From Hermatobates lingyangjiaoensis (taxonomy: Eukaryota > Arthropoda > Insecta > Hemiptera > Hermatobatidae): DNA of 64,000 bases. The stretch spans positions 186,001 to 250,000 of the forward strand of contig JAPFBL010000036.1 of NCBI GenBank assembly GCA_026182355.1. Direction: 5' to 3'. The notes below the pieces were generated by a model. It ran no database searches and was not told the DNA's origin. It was given only the letters and a program-made list of their open reading frames with translations. Positions 21,543-33,139 of this stretch are shown here, in pieces. Made by a program: the position numbers and the translations under genes. Position 1 is the stretch's first letter. The number at the start of each line of letters is the position of its first letter.

Positions 21543-21811
21543 GAAACGGGCACATATGTTACAACACTGTTGATCTGCAACCGTCGCCTCGCAAGAACGC
21601 TTGGTATCCCTACCTCAACCCTCCTTATGACGGTTTTTCCTTGCTACGGTGGAAGTTCATGCTTGATATGGGATGTTTTGTAGCAAGTGCATACAAAAAG
21701 GCCTTCATTGATAGATACCGAGCCTCATTCCTCGAGTACGTGTACGACACAGGAAAAATGAAAAGAGTGATTGCATTCCCAGGAGTGACCAACGGGAGTC
21801 GAGTAAAATGA
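21543..21811 (+). other. GC-richer open frame, partly PLE-derived, unrecognised
   Basis: About 89 codons without a stop, in DNA much less AT-rich than its neighbours. The first third (to YPYLNPPYDG) overlaps the sequence repeated in inverted orientation at 21062-21165, including the damaged box CTTATGA of the hammerhead-like core. The remainder reads LLRWKFMLDMGCFVASAYKK, then RASFLEYVYDTGKMKRVIAF and ends GVTNGSRVK-stop. I know no family with this pattern. The first ATG gives only about 57 residues, so if coding it may be a 3' part of a longer, broken frame. Confidence 0.3.
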
Positions 21812-21910
21812 AAACTCCCCCTCCCCCCCTTTTTTCCCTGCTGGTAAGGTTATAAGTTAAGTATCAGGCAAATTGTTTTTTTTCTTTTTTCTTCGATTAG
21901 ATTACGCTGA

Positions 21911-22214
21911 CCTGATACTGATGCGTGAAGTAAGTATCGATGCGCGACGTAGTATCGTGCGGGCCCGCCTCCGCGTGGTCACCTCGGGCACTTTGGAGTA
22001 TCCTAAAGTGGCTAAAGGGCAGCACGTTAAACTAGTCAGCCTGAATTGATTTTTGGTGGTTATATGGCCAAAAGGCTTAGGAATACATATAAAGTCAAAA
22101 CAGGTTCAACCGAAAATTAGAGACAATAAGTGTGTTCGTATCTCTGTTCTGTGTCTGCGGTTTACTCTTAAAAGTATTATATATATATATATATATTATA
22201 TATATATATATATA
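21911..22214 (+). mobile_element. PLE 3'-region fragment ending in (TA)n
   Basis: 21911-22106 is the inverted, diverged partner of 22760-22946 (shared CCCGCCTCCGCG, GGTCACCT, GCTAAAGGGCAGCA). It runs into GGTTCAACCGAAAATTAG, the 3' half of the hammerhead-like core seen whole at 21058-21078, then ATTAGAGACA and (TA)n at 22174-22214. The 5' half of the core (CTGATGAC) is missing. Confidence 0.6.
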
Positions 22215-22271
22215 GTTAACACATTAAAGAGAAAAAACAAATAAAGATACACACACAAGACTCACAACGAT

Positions 22272-22292
22272 ATTTCGACAGTTCGTCGTCAT
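22272..22292 (-). ncRNA. Hammerhead-like core, ATGACGA variant
   Basis: ATGACGA, one C, GA-ACTG-TC, GAAA, then TATCG. The first box base is A rather than C, and stem II has only two base pairs. Same family as the arms at 1442-1620. Confidence 0.35.
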
Positions 22293-22361
22293 ACGAGGTA
22301 GAAGAGTATCGTCCTTTGAGTAGCTGAAGCTCAACTAGTATATATTATATATATATATAAA

Positions 22362-22491
22362 GATTTCACAATAAACACGTGAAACAACAATCAATGATCA
22401 AACCACAATAAGAATATGGTGTAAAACAAGACTAAGATCTTTCAACCGTAACAAGCGGTCTTCGTCAGAGTCAAAAACCCAACTAATTGTT
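22362..22491 (-). mobile_element. PLE terminal fragment
   Basis: Minus-strand unit with the common block TCACAATAAACACGTGAAAC at its end, abutting (TA)n at 22338-22360. It includes the hammerhead-like core 22439-22468. Confidence 0.65.
22439..22468 (-). ncRNA. Hammerhead-like core, best CTGACGA-type copy
   Basis: CTGACGA, one A, GACCG-CTTGTTA-CGGTT, GAAAG. Stem II pairs four bases (ACCG/CGGT) plus a closing G-T. U-to-C in the first box is the main departure from consensus. Confidence 0.6.
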
Positions 22492-22517
22492 TTCTTCCTT
22501 TCTTTTGGTTTAGATCA

Positions 22518-22735
22518 TTGATATATATAGTATATATATATATATTAAATATATAACTGAAAATAACACCAAACTTAGCTGATACCGGATTCTTAACAAG
22601 TTTCTCCATTCCTTAAATAACACTCTCTTGACTTCGACCAAACGGTTACTATATTTTTTAATGTCAACATATTTCAAATGATCGGCATGCACCATCAGGA
22701 TATGAATAACCTCTTAGTTGATTTTTTCGAGGATA
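22518..22735 (-). pseudogene. PLE ORF N-terminal fragment, degraded
   Basis: Minus strand from a degraded hammerhead-like core (22672-22698: CTGATGG ... GAAA) into a peptide containing VDIKKYSNRLVEVKRVLFKE, homologous to the fragment at 1046-1223, and into (TA)n at 22518-22545. The segment equivalent to SAKFGVIFNN reads RYQLSLVLFSV after a frame change. Truncated and dead. Confidence 0.55.
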
Positions 22736-22749
22736 TAAGCAATATCGCG

Positions 22750-23174
22750 AGAATTTGGGTAACTGTTTTGATCTTTGATGTGTACCTATACCTTTCGGTC
22801 AAAACACATAAAATCAAATCAGGCCGATGCATTTTTCTTGCTGCCCTTTAGTCACACCCCAATAGGGTGCTGCCAAGGTGACCGCGCGGAGGCGGGCAAC
22901 AAGATGCTACATCGCGCAACCAATTCTTAATTCGCGCATCAGTACCAAAATCGGAACACACAAACGCAAGGCAAAAAACAGGTTATCTTGGTACTTAAGG
23001 TGATCATAGGACCTAGAACAAAAAAATAAAAGGGAACACAACGGACTTATAAAAACAAACATGACAAGATTAGTATAATATGAAAGACTAAAAAACTAAA
23101 ACCTAAATAGTCATTAGACGACAAGGGTTCTTAGGAGTACTCGATATTCCTCCTAAGCTAGAATTTGGGTAACT
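22750..23174 (-). mobile_element. 395-bp PLE-derived insert with 15-bp direct repeats
   Basis: AGAATTTGGGTAACT stands at 22750-22764 and again at 23160-23174, exactly flanking 395 bases. The insert, read on the minus strand, contains the same GC-rich block as 21911-22106. This looks like one insertion with its target-site duplication. Confidence 0.6.
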
Positions 23175-23944
23175 ACCTTCAAAAGCCCTGCTTGTTTTTG
23201 AAATGATTGAAACAGTTTTATTTTCATTTATATAATTTTCTGCATTTAAATATTGGCTCTGTATTGGAGTTAGCATGTCTTTTAGGAATTTCAGTCTGTG
23301 ATAGTTATTAAGTCGTCTCCTTTTTAATAATTTTTATATTTACAACATGAAGATGAAATTGTTTCTGCCAGAACCAAGGAAAAGGTGGGAAAACTTAATA
23401 AAGGTAACATTATTATTTCTGAAAATAATAATAATTATGTTAACGTGTCAGATTATAAGTTTACTTTAAAGTAAGAGGAATCAGTTACTTACTATTATTA
23501 GTTGGTTTAAAACTTAAACATCACGTGATAACTTAAACATCATTGTGAACTCGGCTTTGCAGAATGAACCTCAAACTGGAGTAAGAAATCGAAGAGTAAC
23601 TTTAACCTAGCCAGATCATGATAAAAGAAGTGTGAGAACCTGCCAAGCAACTGAGAGACTATCGTGATATAATTACCAGGTGAGTTAATAAACCTAACAG
23701 TTTAGTAGTTTTACGATGGTCAGAATACAAGAAGAAATCAAACAAAATACCAGTAGATCATAAAAGTGCAAGAGATCTCCCGCAAACCTGTTAGGAAAGT
23801 TAAACTCAAGTTAACATAATCATATTATCTGTTAATAGGAGAGAGTCAGAAAAAATTCTTGAACCCATTATAGCTAAACTTAGTTCTGTGTACTAGTATG
23901 GAAAAGTTGAAAATCAAAGGCCTTGAAACTGTCTTCACTACATC

Positions 23945-24420
23945 ATTTCTCAGGGAAAAGGCCCCACCTACCATTTAGCTGAATAACCTAATACTATATG
24001 AGCCTATATACTACAAAAATGTAAGCCATGTTCTAATGATTAATTATTATATACGAGTATAATGTGAGGTGTTAAACCAGAAGGGACAATATTCCAGTTA
24101 TCGGAGCAACAGTAATCATATTTAATTCCGTCTATTCAAACAGGAACATACCACCAACAGCTATAAATAAAAGAACAATTTAATAAATTACTTCAAGCAT
24201 GCACAGTGACAAACCCTTTTACTAACCTAGATGGATCAATGTATGCACAAAGTGACGGAGTCGTTATAGCTTCACCACTTTGCGTCACTTTTACCAACTA
24301 TTATCTGTCACGTTGAAAATAACATGGTGAAGAAAACCGATGACATCAAACCTACCACCGAATGCTGATATGTAGACGACTGCTTTGTGATACCAAGGAA
24401 CACGAACCAAATAGACGTAC
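23945..24420 (+). pseudogene. PLE reverse transcriptase fragment with YVDD
   Basis: Readable blocks in order: GKGPTYHLAE (23954-23983; PLE RTs have GTPTY-x-LAK here), EQFNKLLQACTVTNPF, MYAQSDGVVIASPLCVTFTN (24239-24298; the family's Q-x-DGVAMGSPL-x-P-x-x-AN), then after a frame change HVENNMVKK and C-stop-YVDDCFVIPR (24363 onward). YVDD is the RT catalytic pair. A TGA just before YVDD stands where an Arg codon (CGA) is usual. Earlier stops and one frameshift confirm decay. It lies downstream of the PLE terminal fragments at 20.9-23.2 kb and is probably from the same family. Confidence 0.75.
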
Positions 24421-24489
24421 ACAAAAATGCATTCGTGTCAGGATCATACCTGAAGTCATAATAAGAAAAGCAATAACCAACAGTGTCAA

Positions 24490-26690
24490 CTTTCTTATTA
24501 TGTGATATTTACTGATTGTAGGGTAAAATCTAATGAAATAATCTCCACATATAGTGGTTCTCCATTTTTTAGAGTCTCTACTTTCACCCTACAAAATCAA
24601 CTTTGTTGTATCACTTCACCACATAAACTAACATTTTATTCGTTGGTAGTATTGTTCTTATTTTCATGCCTTGCAATAAGAAAACATTTCTATACAATCT
24701 AAGTGAAATTAATTTTTAAGGAAGTCTTTCATATTGTCACTTCTGCTCACTCAATATTATCGGTGAGCAAGTGATGATGGTTCTACCTTATATTATCATT
24801 ACTATTTAAAATCTACATTACTGATATTAAAGTTTTTATTAATACTATATAAGCAAATTTGTTTCACTAATTAAAAAGACCAGTTTTGTTTTGATATTTA
24901 TGCATGAAAACTAACAATTAGAACTCTATTTTGTCTAGAAGTTGTTTTTAACATATATTTGAAAAATTTCATATTTAATCGTCGTTATTATTTGTTATTA
25001 TAATTAACTATATTATTAGAGAAAAATCATTGACTGTATGAGTAAAACTTAATGCATATGCGACGAATGAGATGTGAGTGGATTTGAAGGCGGATAGAAA
25101 TAAGGAATGAGGACTGAAGAATTCCCCATGAGGATAAAGTCTGAGAGGAGAGCCTTCATACCCCAAGGTATTCCGCATCTTTTCAAACCTCTTCCGTAAT
25201 AGCATCATCAGAGCACCCAAGGGAAAACTCCCGGCAAAAACAAACCACGCATAACTATTCTTTTCAGTCTGTAAGTCATCGTCAGACAAAACATTCAAAT
25301 ATATTTTCAATCTGTGTAACATTCTGAATTACTGACAAAGAAGTACATCGATAGTTAATATGTATTATATTACTCTAAAAAAAAGTGTCTATCACTAATG
25401 TATTAGTTGGAATTTTGACTTATTTGTATGTTTGATAATGCTCTCTATGATGTCTGCACGAGGGTGGATGTAAATCTAAAAAATAATTAACTTTCAGTAT
25501 TGAAAGTTAAAAAACTAACTCAATGTTTTAGCGCAATTTTAACAAAACCAAACTGCAATTTATTACAAACAGGACTTACTTTTTTTTTCTTTTTATTAGT
25601 AACTACTAGCTATAGAACAATGAAATCTCATAAAAAAAAAATGAACATGGAATGCACAAAACACTTCCTGGAAATTCCCATATTATTAAATTCTCTTGAT
25701 TGCATTTTACTTGTAGACCTGAAAATTCAACTTGAAAAAAACGAGTAATCCTTGTTAGCTCTACTTGTTAGATTTCTTTTAAATAATTTACGAAAATGTC
25801 ACCGGAATCGAATGAAAAATATTTCTTATTAAAATATTTATAACAGAAATTGGAAAATATTTTTATGAAGTAATATGACACATAAGAAGATTTAATTCTT
25901 AGAACCAAAAAAGTAAAAGAAAATGAAACATATTTCATGACATTTTTCCTTGTTTCATTATAGTTTTATAACAAAGTTTTTTTAATAAATTTGCATGCTG
26001 TAGTAATTAAAAAAACTTTGTGTTAGATATATAGTCCTTGGTGTATTTAAGAACCTCATTTATATCGGTAATATTGAAACATGGAGAACGTACTTTTTCC
26101 TTCTTTATAGCAAACTGGCTACTAATTATGTAAGGCTTTTTTCCCGCGATTCGATAAACATACATTCTTGTATTATTAAGTACTATAGTACAGATATCGT
26201 CTTACTATGAAATCCCAAATGGAAAAAATATTAGTGGAATAGTATTAAACTAAAAATGGCAAATATTAAGCTTCATATATAGTAACATTACAACTATTTA
26301 TTGAAAAAATACACTTTCAAAGGGGGACAACAAACATACTAGAATATTAAATCTATTGAGGGAGTTCAAAAAATCTTGAGTGATACATTAGAAAACTTTA
26401 GTTTTTATAGAAATTACTCTTAACTGCTTCATTCATATTGAAGAGCAACTGATAACACATTTTAATTTAATTTAATTTAATGGCAAGGCAATAAACGTCT
26501 TCATTTTAGATATTTCTTGTAAAAAGAAATACAATTAGCAGATTATTGAGCTTGCTATGAAAGGAATTTCTATAGGAGACAATTGTTTTTAAAAATGTAA
26601 TAGAATTGAGCATCAATAGTTTTGTCGATATGTTGTCAGATATGATGACCCCAATAAAATATTTTACAAACGAGTCAGTGTGAACACAAA
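24490..26690. other. AT-rich stretch, no recognised gene
   Basis: A minus-strand frame of about 104 codons at 25008-25322 lies in slightly GC-richer DNA (segments FAGSFPLGALMMLLRKRFEK) but has no family I know. (TTTAA)n lies at 26459-26481. Confidence 0.4.
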
Positions 26691-26696
26691 TAACCT

Positions 26697-26763
26697 AGAC
26701 CCGCTGACTGAACTACTTGACTCAAAACAGAGAAGTCCTCGAGAGAGCTATATAACAATATAC
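26697..26763 (+). repeat. 67-bp dispersed repeat, copy 1
   Basis: AGACCCGCTGACTGAACTAC to ATAACAATATAC. It matches 27924-27991 (GACCCGCTGACTGAA, AACAGAGAAGTCC, CGAGAGAGCTATAT) with a few changes, same orientation. Confidence 0.85.
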
Positions 26764-26769
26764 TGTAGA

Positions 26770-27527
26770 TCGTATGCTTACTAATTTCAAGAAAGTGTCT
26801 CTTTTATGGTATAGGGGTGAGTTAAAAACTAATACTAAAACCAATAAATATAATTTAATTCTCAGGTCATCTGTACAGAAAGGAATACAGGAGAATGAAG
26901 CAGTGGACCGGTAAGAAATAGTTTGAGCTAAAAAACCTTTTGCGGCCTGAAGGCTTTTTGCACCACACACTTCTACTTTCGCAAGGGTGCAATTGAGGAA
27001 TAGATAAAAACAAAGGCAGAAAGAAAATGACTAAAAGAAACGGGGTCTATTTCATTCTAGCAAGCTCATTCTAACTGAACCGAAATTTGTAAAAAAAAAC
27101 TAAGTCTTGAAAGGAAGGATTTGAAAAATACTTCTACAACATTAAACTGGAATTCGTTCTTTTTTACTACATATGGAAGCTGTAATCTTAAAACACCTAA
27201 AACTAATACAGTGAGAAATATATACTTGCAGAATTCATTAAATTATTTAAAACTCATTTGATTTTAAAAAGGAGAGAAAAAAATACGGTAGTAATGTTCA
27301 CTTGTCAAATGAGACTACGACTATCAGTTCAATAATAATAATATGCACTCTGGTGAATCATGAAGTTCAACAAATAAAAAGTAATAATAATATAATACTA
27401 ATAATAACAATAATCATTACATTTCTGATAATTCTAAATCAATTATTTAAATTTCTGTGATATAACTGATGATATAGATTTAGCAATAATATAACAAATT
27501 AAATTATTTATGTTTGTGTTAATACTT
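26770..27527. other. AT-rich stretch, nothing recognised
   Basis: One small imperfect hairpin (AAAACCTTTTGCGGCCTGAA...) at about 26930-26962. No gene. Confidence 0.45.
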
Positions 27528-27660
27528 CACCAGGGAGTTTGATATTAGCTCTATAGATTAGACACAGGAAAATAAAACCAAACTCAATTATTGTCAACAA
27601 ATGTGATGCAATTTTTAATTATGGTAAAGCTAAGTGTAGGCCACTACAGATTTTTTTTTT
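27528..27660 (-). repeat. Dispersed repeat X, head fragment
   Basis: Minus strand starts AAAAATCTGTAGTGGCCTAC and continues to CTAATATCAAACTCC, parallel to the heads of the copies at 63131 and 58587 (AAAATCTGGAGTGGCC). Interrupted by extra sequence in the middle. Confidence 0.5.
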
Positions 27661-27923
27661 TTGATTGCCGAGACCCAGTTTTAATGAAAGTAAATATAAA
27701 GTTTTGTGTGTTTCCAGCTTTGATTTAGTGAAATGGAAAAATGTATGCTATAAGCTAAATGAAGGGGCCTGGTGTGCGCAGGTCTACAGCAGGTTATAAC
27801 AAGCTCATTTGCATTCCCTGTTGGTCTATCAATTAATCAGCTTCCACACTAAACACTCTTGCTCTGCCTCCCTTCAATTGGCTTCCGACGTGGATCTCCC
27901 AATCTACATTCGCTCTTCAGATA

Positions 27924-27991
27924 AGACCCGCTGACTGAATTACTTGGCTCGAAACAGAGAAGTCCCTCGAGAGAGCTATATTACAACATAC
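27924..27991 (+). repeat. 67-bp dispersed repeat, copy 2
   Basis: Direct copy of 26697-26763. The upstream 27770-27923 is GC-richer than its surroundings and may be part of the same unknown element. Confidence 0.85.
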
Positions 27992-27994
27992 CCT

Positions 27995-30900
27995 AATTCA
28001 GATGAACAAATCGTAGGACTGAAATTAGATTAATGTATGCTTTTTATGACTTGAACAATATTTTGCTAAACCCATTTATATTATTTAGCGTAAAAGAAGA
28101 CTTTTTTCCTCATCTGAAGGGACTTTTTTTATCCAGAAAAGTCTAAGTATAAGATTATAAAATACTTTTGGATTATTTTAAATATACATTTTTTAAAGAA
28201 ACCGGCCATTTTTTTTTTTGGAAAAGTAATCAAATTTTACAACTTGCAAGACAATAACAGGAAGAAAGTTGGTACAAAAGTTTTATTTTAAGAAATATGG
28301 TAACTTCTTGTCAGTTTGAAAGAGAATTGAATTTCTTAATTGAAGTAAATAAAAGAAAAGAAAAACCGGTGATGTACTTATAAAATGACTATTTTATAAT
28401 AAAGAAGAATAGATAAAGCAAAAAGGCATTGTAAAGTGAAAAATAAATACATTTTTACTAAATACTGCTGATATTTATTAAATTTGTTGTTCTTTTCTTT
28501 ACAATAAACTTTCTTCTTCTAATACGTCTCCACTTTTCCTGTTCTGGAATCTATGTCCAAGAAAAAAATTTCTCCTTCATACGCATACATTGACATTACC
28601 CTTTTCTATGCCTTTTTTTTTTTAAATTTGTCCTCTTCATTTTTGCCATTTCAATTATTACTCTCAATTTAAGCAAAGACAAAAATACTTCCATCCTTCA
28701 TGTGGTTTGTTCATGCCTGTATCCCCAGTCTAAGACACTAATCCAATTTAATTCCAAAACGACAGTGAGTGCATGTTACTCTTTCTATGAATGATCCATA
28801 TAAATTAGGAACTCATAATTATCTTAATTTATTTTTGATAAGCTTGTTGTTGTCTACATTGTCGTTCTGTGCTATAACATGCAAATTTATCAATGATTGT
28901 TCAGAAAAACATTGCTTTTTAAATATGTTTTGCATGTAATGTTTTAAAAGACTACATGGATTCTTTTACTACAAATTTACTTTTGTATTAGGGTGAAGCA
29001 GTATGCAATTTATTTTCAAAATATTTCTCCTTGTCTAATAAATATTGGAAGTTAATATATTTGGTTATTATCAGATCAAGCAACGAAATGACCAAATTTC
29101 TTTGGCATATTGCCAACAGTGAAATGCATTTAATTGTATAGTGCTGGTTAAATTGAAAGATTAAACCTCGCAAAAGGTGTTCACATTCCAACGCTTTAAA
29201 GGGCTAGGGGAACACGTTTCAGGATTTGTAATGAATGACCAGGTGTGGGAATAATGGTATTATACGATAATAAATAATAATGTCTTGATATTACAATTGT
29301 AAAAGCAAAACATTAAAAATAAACTTAACTAAGAAACAACTTCCTCTTGTCAATTTGAAACAATCACCCCTGTGCATTTTTTAGTTACTAAGACTTCAAA
29401 AGTGACACTAGTTTTTTGTAAACTGCTGGTCCCATTTTAGTGTGCCCCGCATATTCTTTATCATTTATCCACAAAAATACAGTCATATTTTTCAAAATTT
29501 AACTGGTAAAAATTTTAAATCTCCTCACATTCCCTTCGTCTCATTTTTCTTCATAAATACATTCAGATTTCAGACTAGATGAATTCATCAGAATAACTTT
29601 GCATATTCAAATCCCAATAGAAATAGCTTTAACAATTTTTCGAAAACAGATCTTCTAAAGCAAATAGAAATATTCAATGTCTCTTAAATCATGATATTTG
29701 CAACTTACATCTATTGAATAAGAAGTTTTTATAATTGATTAATAAACTTTTATAATTGTGCAGTTTGTTGGAGTAATGTCAGTAAAATATTTTTTCACAT
29801 TTGAGGAATTACTTTTTTTATTCTCAGTTCTTGCTTGCTTTTCTTGCTTCGATGTCGACGATTCCTCTCCATGAATCAGTAACTGCCGCGATATAACCCT
29901 TTTGCTTTTTGAAACAGATCAAAGAGCTTACTCAGTTGAAATAAAAATATTATAACGCAATGAATTTTAAGTGTAGATATGAGGTCACCAGTGATTTTAA
30001 TTAATATATCAGATCATACATTTATAAAATACCACACATGTTAAAAGCTGGATGCGATAAAATATGTAAAATATTGTTCTCTTTTTCACAGTGAATTAAA
30101 TAAGATAATTTTTTTATTATTCTGTGCGTATTTATGCTCGTAAAAATAGTGCACAAAGGTCATAAATTGTTCTCATTTGTCACGAAGGAAAATTTTTACC
30201 ACCTTCTAAAATTCCAGGAAAATATTTTGAGAAGTAATTCTCAATTTTTTTTAGGTTTAATTTCAGTAGGAAGTAAAGATATTTAACAAGTCCTGAAGTT
30301 GTATAGAGTTCAAATGAAGAGAATTTCACTTATTTGAGAGACGGTTTTCACAAGGATCTTCACATTTAAAATAAAATTCTTCAACTCAGCGAGTACTGAC
30401 TTCGTCCTCCAGTGTTAGAGACAACAAAGGCTAGGCAACATTATTTTGATGTGTTTCCTTTAATTGTCGTTTATTACTTTTCTAGTAATAAAATATCTAC
30501 TGTCAGAGATTGATTTATAAAATTGGTAATTATTTTTTGAAATAAAAATGTTATAAAATTCATCTGTATTCGATCGGCATCCATTCTGTTAACGGAAAGA
30601 CAACTGGATGGGAATGTTGGCAATGTAAACCAAAGAGCCAAACAAAGGATATGAATTCACAAGTATTTTAATTACATTGAAGTATTTAACTTAACCATTC
30701 CTTTATAAATTAAATAGATTATCCTAAGTAAATTCTGAGGGAATTCATATCTAATGAATATATATGTTAATTACGAACAAATTATAAAATCTAAACGAGG
30801 CAATGAAATGGTAAATTTTTAATTAAATTTAATTTTTAATATTTCTTTTCAATCTAATTTTGAATTGAATACTGAAAGGAGGGAATTTTTATCAACTCAT

Positions 30901-32515
30901 TGTTTGAATTGCTTATCATTCCAAATTGCTTTTAAGAAACTTATTTTGTAATATTAATGTTCAACTTATAAAACAATATACTAAAACTTTCTAGAATATA
31001 GTTCAGTATCTAATATAATCATGAAAGAGACTTTGATCAGAGAGCACAAGAATAAGTATAAGAGCATGACTGTTTTCCAAAAAACCCAAAATTTCTCATA
31101 CCTAAAAAACCACCCTTACTTGCGAGCTTCTGATCATTGATTTAAGTAAACAGATCATGTAATTACATCTACATAATTTGCCATTATATTAATATTTAAT
31201 AATGTTTAAAATTCGTATGTATGCTATAACAACTAAACATGGTAGTACGTATATATATTATTAGGTGATTTTCATTATTTTTATGCAAGACAGGAAAAAA
31301 GTAGCGCCTTGTTCTCCTGTCAGTATAATGAAAACCATCTTATTGATTGGATAGGAGCTAAAATGATTACTTATGAAAAATACTAATTTGATCTTAGACT
31401 CCAAATATGGGCTTCTTCTGAGGCTCGTAGAGTAAGATCTTTGCAATCAGAGGGTATTTGTTTCAGAATTTGCAACCTGTAGTACACGTTAAAGTTGAAG
31501 TCTCCATAGGAACGGTCATAGAGCCTCCGTCAACAACCACTCACTCCCACCTTCCAATCTCCATTCATGCCAATAGCAACAGACTGCCCTTTACCCGAGA
31601 TTCACTTAGGGACCTCATACGTGTAAATCAGTTAAAATCCCAAAATTAATTGTTTCATCGATAACATATATACTTGTAGTTACGTACATTTAAGTTTAAT
31701 GCATGTAATTATTTGAGAAGTTTCTTTGGAAACATTAAAAAAATGTTTATTGAAATCACTAATGTTCTCTGTTAACAAATTAATTAGTTATTAATTAATT
31801 AGTTAATTATATTAATAAATAATAATTAATATTAAAATAATTAATCGATAAAGTGATTGATTTGCATTTGATATGCAATACTATCGATATACTTTCTGCG
31901 CTGACTTATAAAATATAGAATAGATAAAGCTAATTTATTATATATTGCACCAAATTTAACCTTGTGATCATAGAACAGTATATACATAACTTCAAAAAAC
32001 AAAACAAAAAAATAAAAAATCTGCAGTATACTACATTTAATTTTGCTGTAAGTAAACATGTAAAATTTGATGACAATTTATTTAGTTTAATGTTTAATTT
32101 ACGTCGCTCTCGTTTAGAAATAATGCCAAAAAACTCTGAAACATTTTTTAACCTAAATTTTGTTTAGGTTCCTAAAATGCATTCACATCGTATTTAAATG
32201 ATATCTGTGGATGTGTGTTTGGTGTCTACAATCAACAGAATACTAGAGGCTAAACACATTGATGGTTAAAAGTAATATTTTACTAAAACATTTTTCCTAT
32301 ATGTAATTGTGCCTTATTATTTTTGGGAAGTATTATCGCATAAATATGTCACTTTTTATGATCTGAATGTGATTTTATACTTTAATTTTTTTTGAGCAAC
32401 TAATTTTAGATTTTTAAATATTTAGCAATTTGTTTTAGTAAAAAAAATATTTTTTATAGAGGTGTTCTTTAAGGAAAAGTGCAATAAATTAGGACTGCTA
32501 CAAAAGTCGGGTATA
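27995..32515. other. Long AT-rich stretch, no recognised gene
   Basis: No element fragment was identified. 31780-31850 is a dense TTAATTAA-type patch. A 63-codon frame at 31458-31649 has mixed composition but no motif. Confidence 0.45.
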
Positions 32516-32520
32516 TGTGT

Positions 32521-32521
<1 letters not shown>

Positions 32522-32554
<33 letters not shown>
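32522..32554. repeat. (TA)n microsatellite
   Basis: Run of AT directly joining the left arm of the foldback repeat. Confidence 0.95.
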
Positions 32555-32557
<3 letters not shown>

Positions 32558-32744
32558 TCGATGCGATGTTGACCAATGGGAGTAGAGTTACAGGTCCAAG
32601 CGCATGGTCCCAGTTGCCCGCTGCTCAGCAAAAAGCCTTTGCGTTCTGCCAAAAGCAAAGGCTTTTTGCTGAGCAGCGGGCAACTGGGACATGCGCTTGG
32701 ACCTGTAATTCTACTCCATTGGTCAACATCGCATCGAATCATAT
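32551..32744. repeat. GC-richer foldback element, 90-bp arms
   Basis: Arms 32551-32642 and 32655-32744 are reverse complements differing by two single-base indels and one substitution, with a 12-base loop. Blocks include ATTCGATGCGATGTTGACCA and CAGTTGCCCGCTGCTCAGCA. It is much less AT-rich than anything near it. No ORF or known terminal motif. It stands between (TA)n tracts like the PLE snap-backs, but its sequence matches none of them. Confidence 0.85.
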
Positions 32745-32768
32745 TCCTTTCCCGGACAACCCATAGAA

Positions 32769-32804
32769 ATATATATATATATATATATAATATATATATA
32801 TATA
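32769..32804. repeat. (TA)n microsatellite
   Basis: TA run bounding the 3' end of the PLE that follows. Confidence 0.95.
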
Positions 32805-32805
32805 G

Positions 32806-32975
32806 TTTGAAATTCGTATATTTGGGGAACAGTCCTTCATTTATACATGTGAGATTAAATTTTCCGCCACTTTTGTCTTAATTAGTTTTTTGGATTTCTT
32901 TTCCAAATCTCTAAGTCTTACTTTAATTTCTTTGGGAACTAGGTGTAATAACTCACCATATGTTTTGTTGTCCAT
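32806..32975 (-). pseudogene. PLE ORF start in the 3' pLTR-like part
   Basis: ATG at 32975 follows the hammerhead-like core by about 18 bases. The peptide runs MDNKTYGELLHLVPKEIKVR, then LRDLEKKSKKLIKTKV and INEGLFPKYTNF, ending in (TA)n. The closing G-L-x-P-K-Y-T motif is the PLE N-terminal signature also seen at 1046-1223 and 53622-53705. It is only the first 56 codons; the rest of the ORF would lie upstream in a full element, by the permuted arrangement. Confidence 0.75.
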
Positions 32976-32993
32976 TTTTTTATTTTTACCGAC

Positions 32994-33020
32994 GTTTCGG
33001 TCTTCTTCGACCATCTACTG
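32994..33020 (-). ncRNA. Hammerhead-like core, GGTC/GACC stem
   Basis: CAGTAGA, one T, GGTC-GAAGAA-GACC, GAAAC, then GTCGG. Stem II is perfect and GAAAC-GTC is intact; the first box is changed from CTGATGA but keeps C3, G5, G8 and A9. Confidence 0.55.
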
Positions 33021-33139
33021 GGTGATTTTAGAACACATACTATTTTAACAAATTTAACATTTTTTAACAAAAACTAAATTTTAACGCTCGACTAACAAAA
33101 TAAAATGTAAACAATTAAACTGGCAGGTTGCAATTCCTG

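Noticed and set aside
25008..25322. 104-codon minus-strand frame containing CTGACGATGACTTACAGACT
   Set aside because: The box resembles the hammerhead first box, but the following bases do not form a stem II with a GAAA in register, and the peptide matches no family. Kept only as part of an unassigned stretch.
32422..32881. Frames of about 100 codons on both strands over the foldback repeat
   Set aside because: They arise because the repeat is a palindrome of GC-richer sequence; the same words appear on both strands and no family matches.
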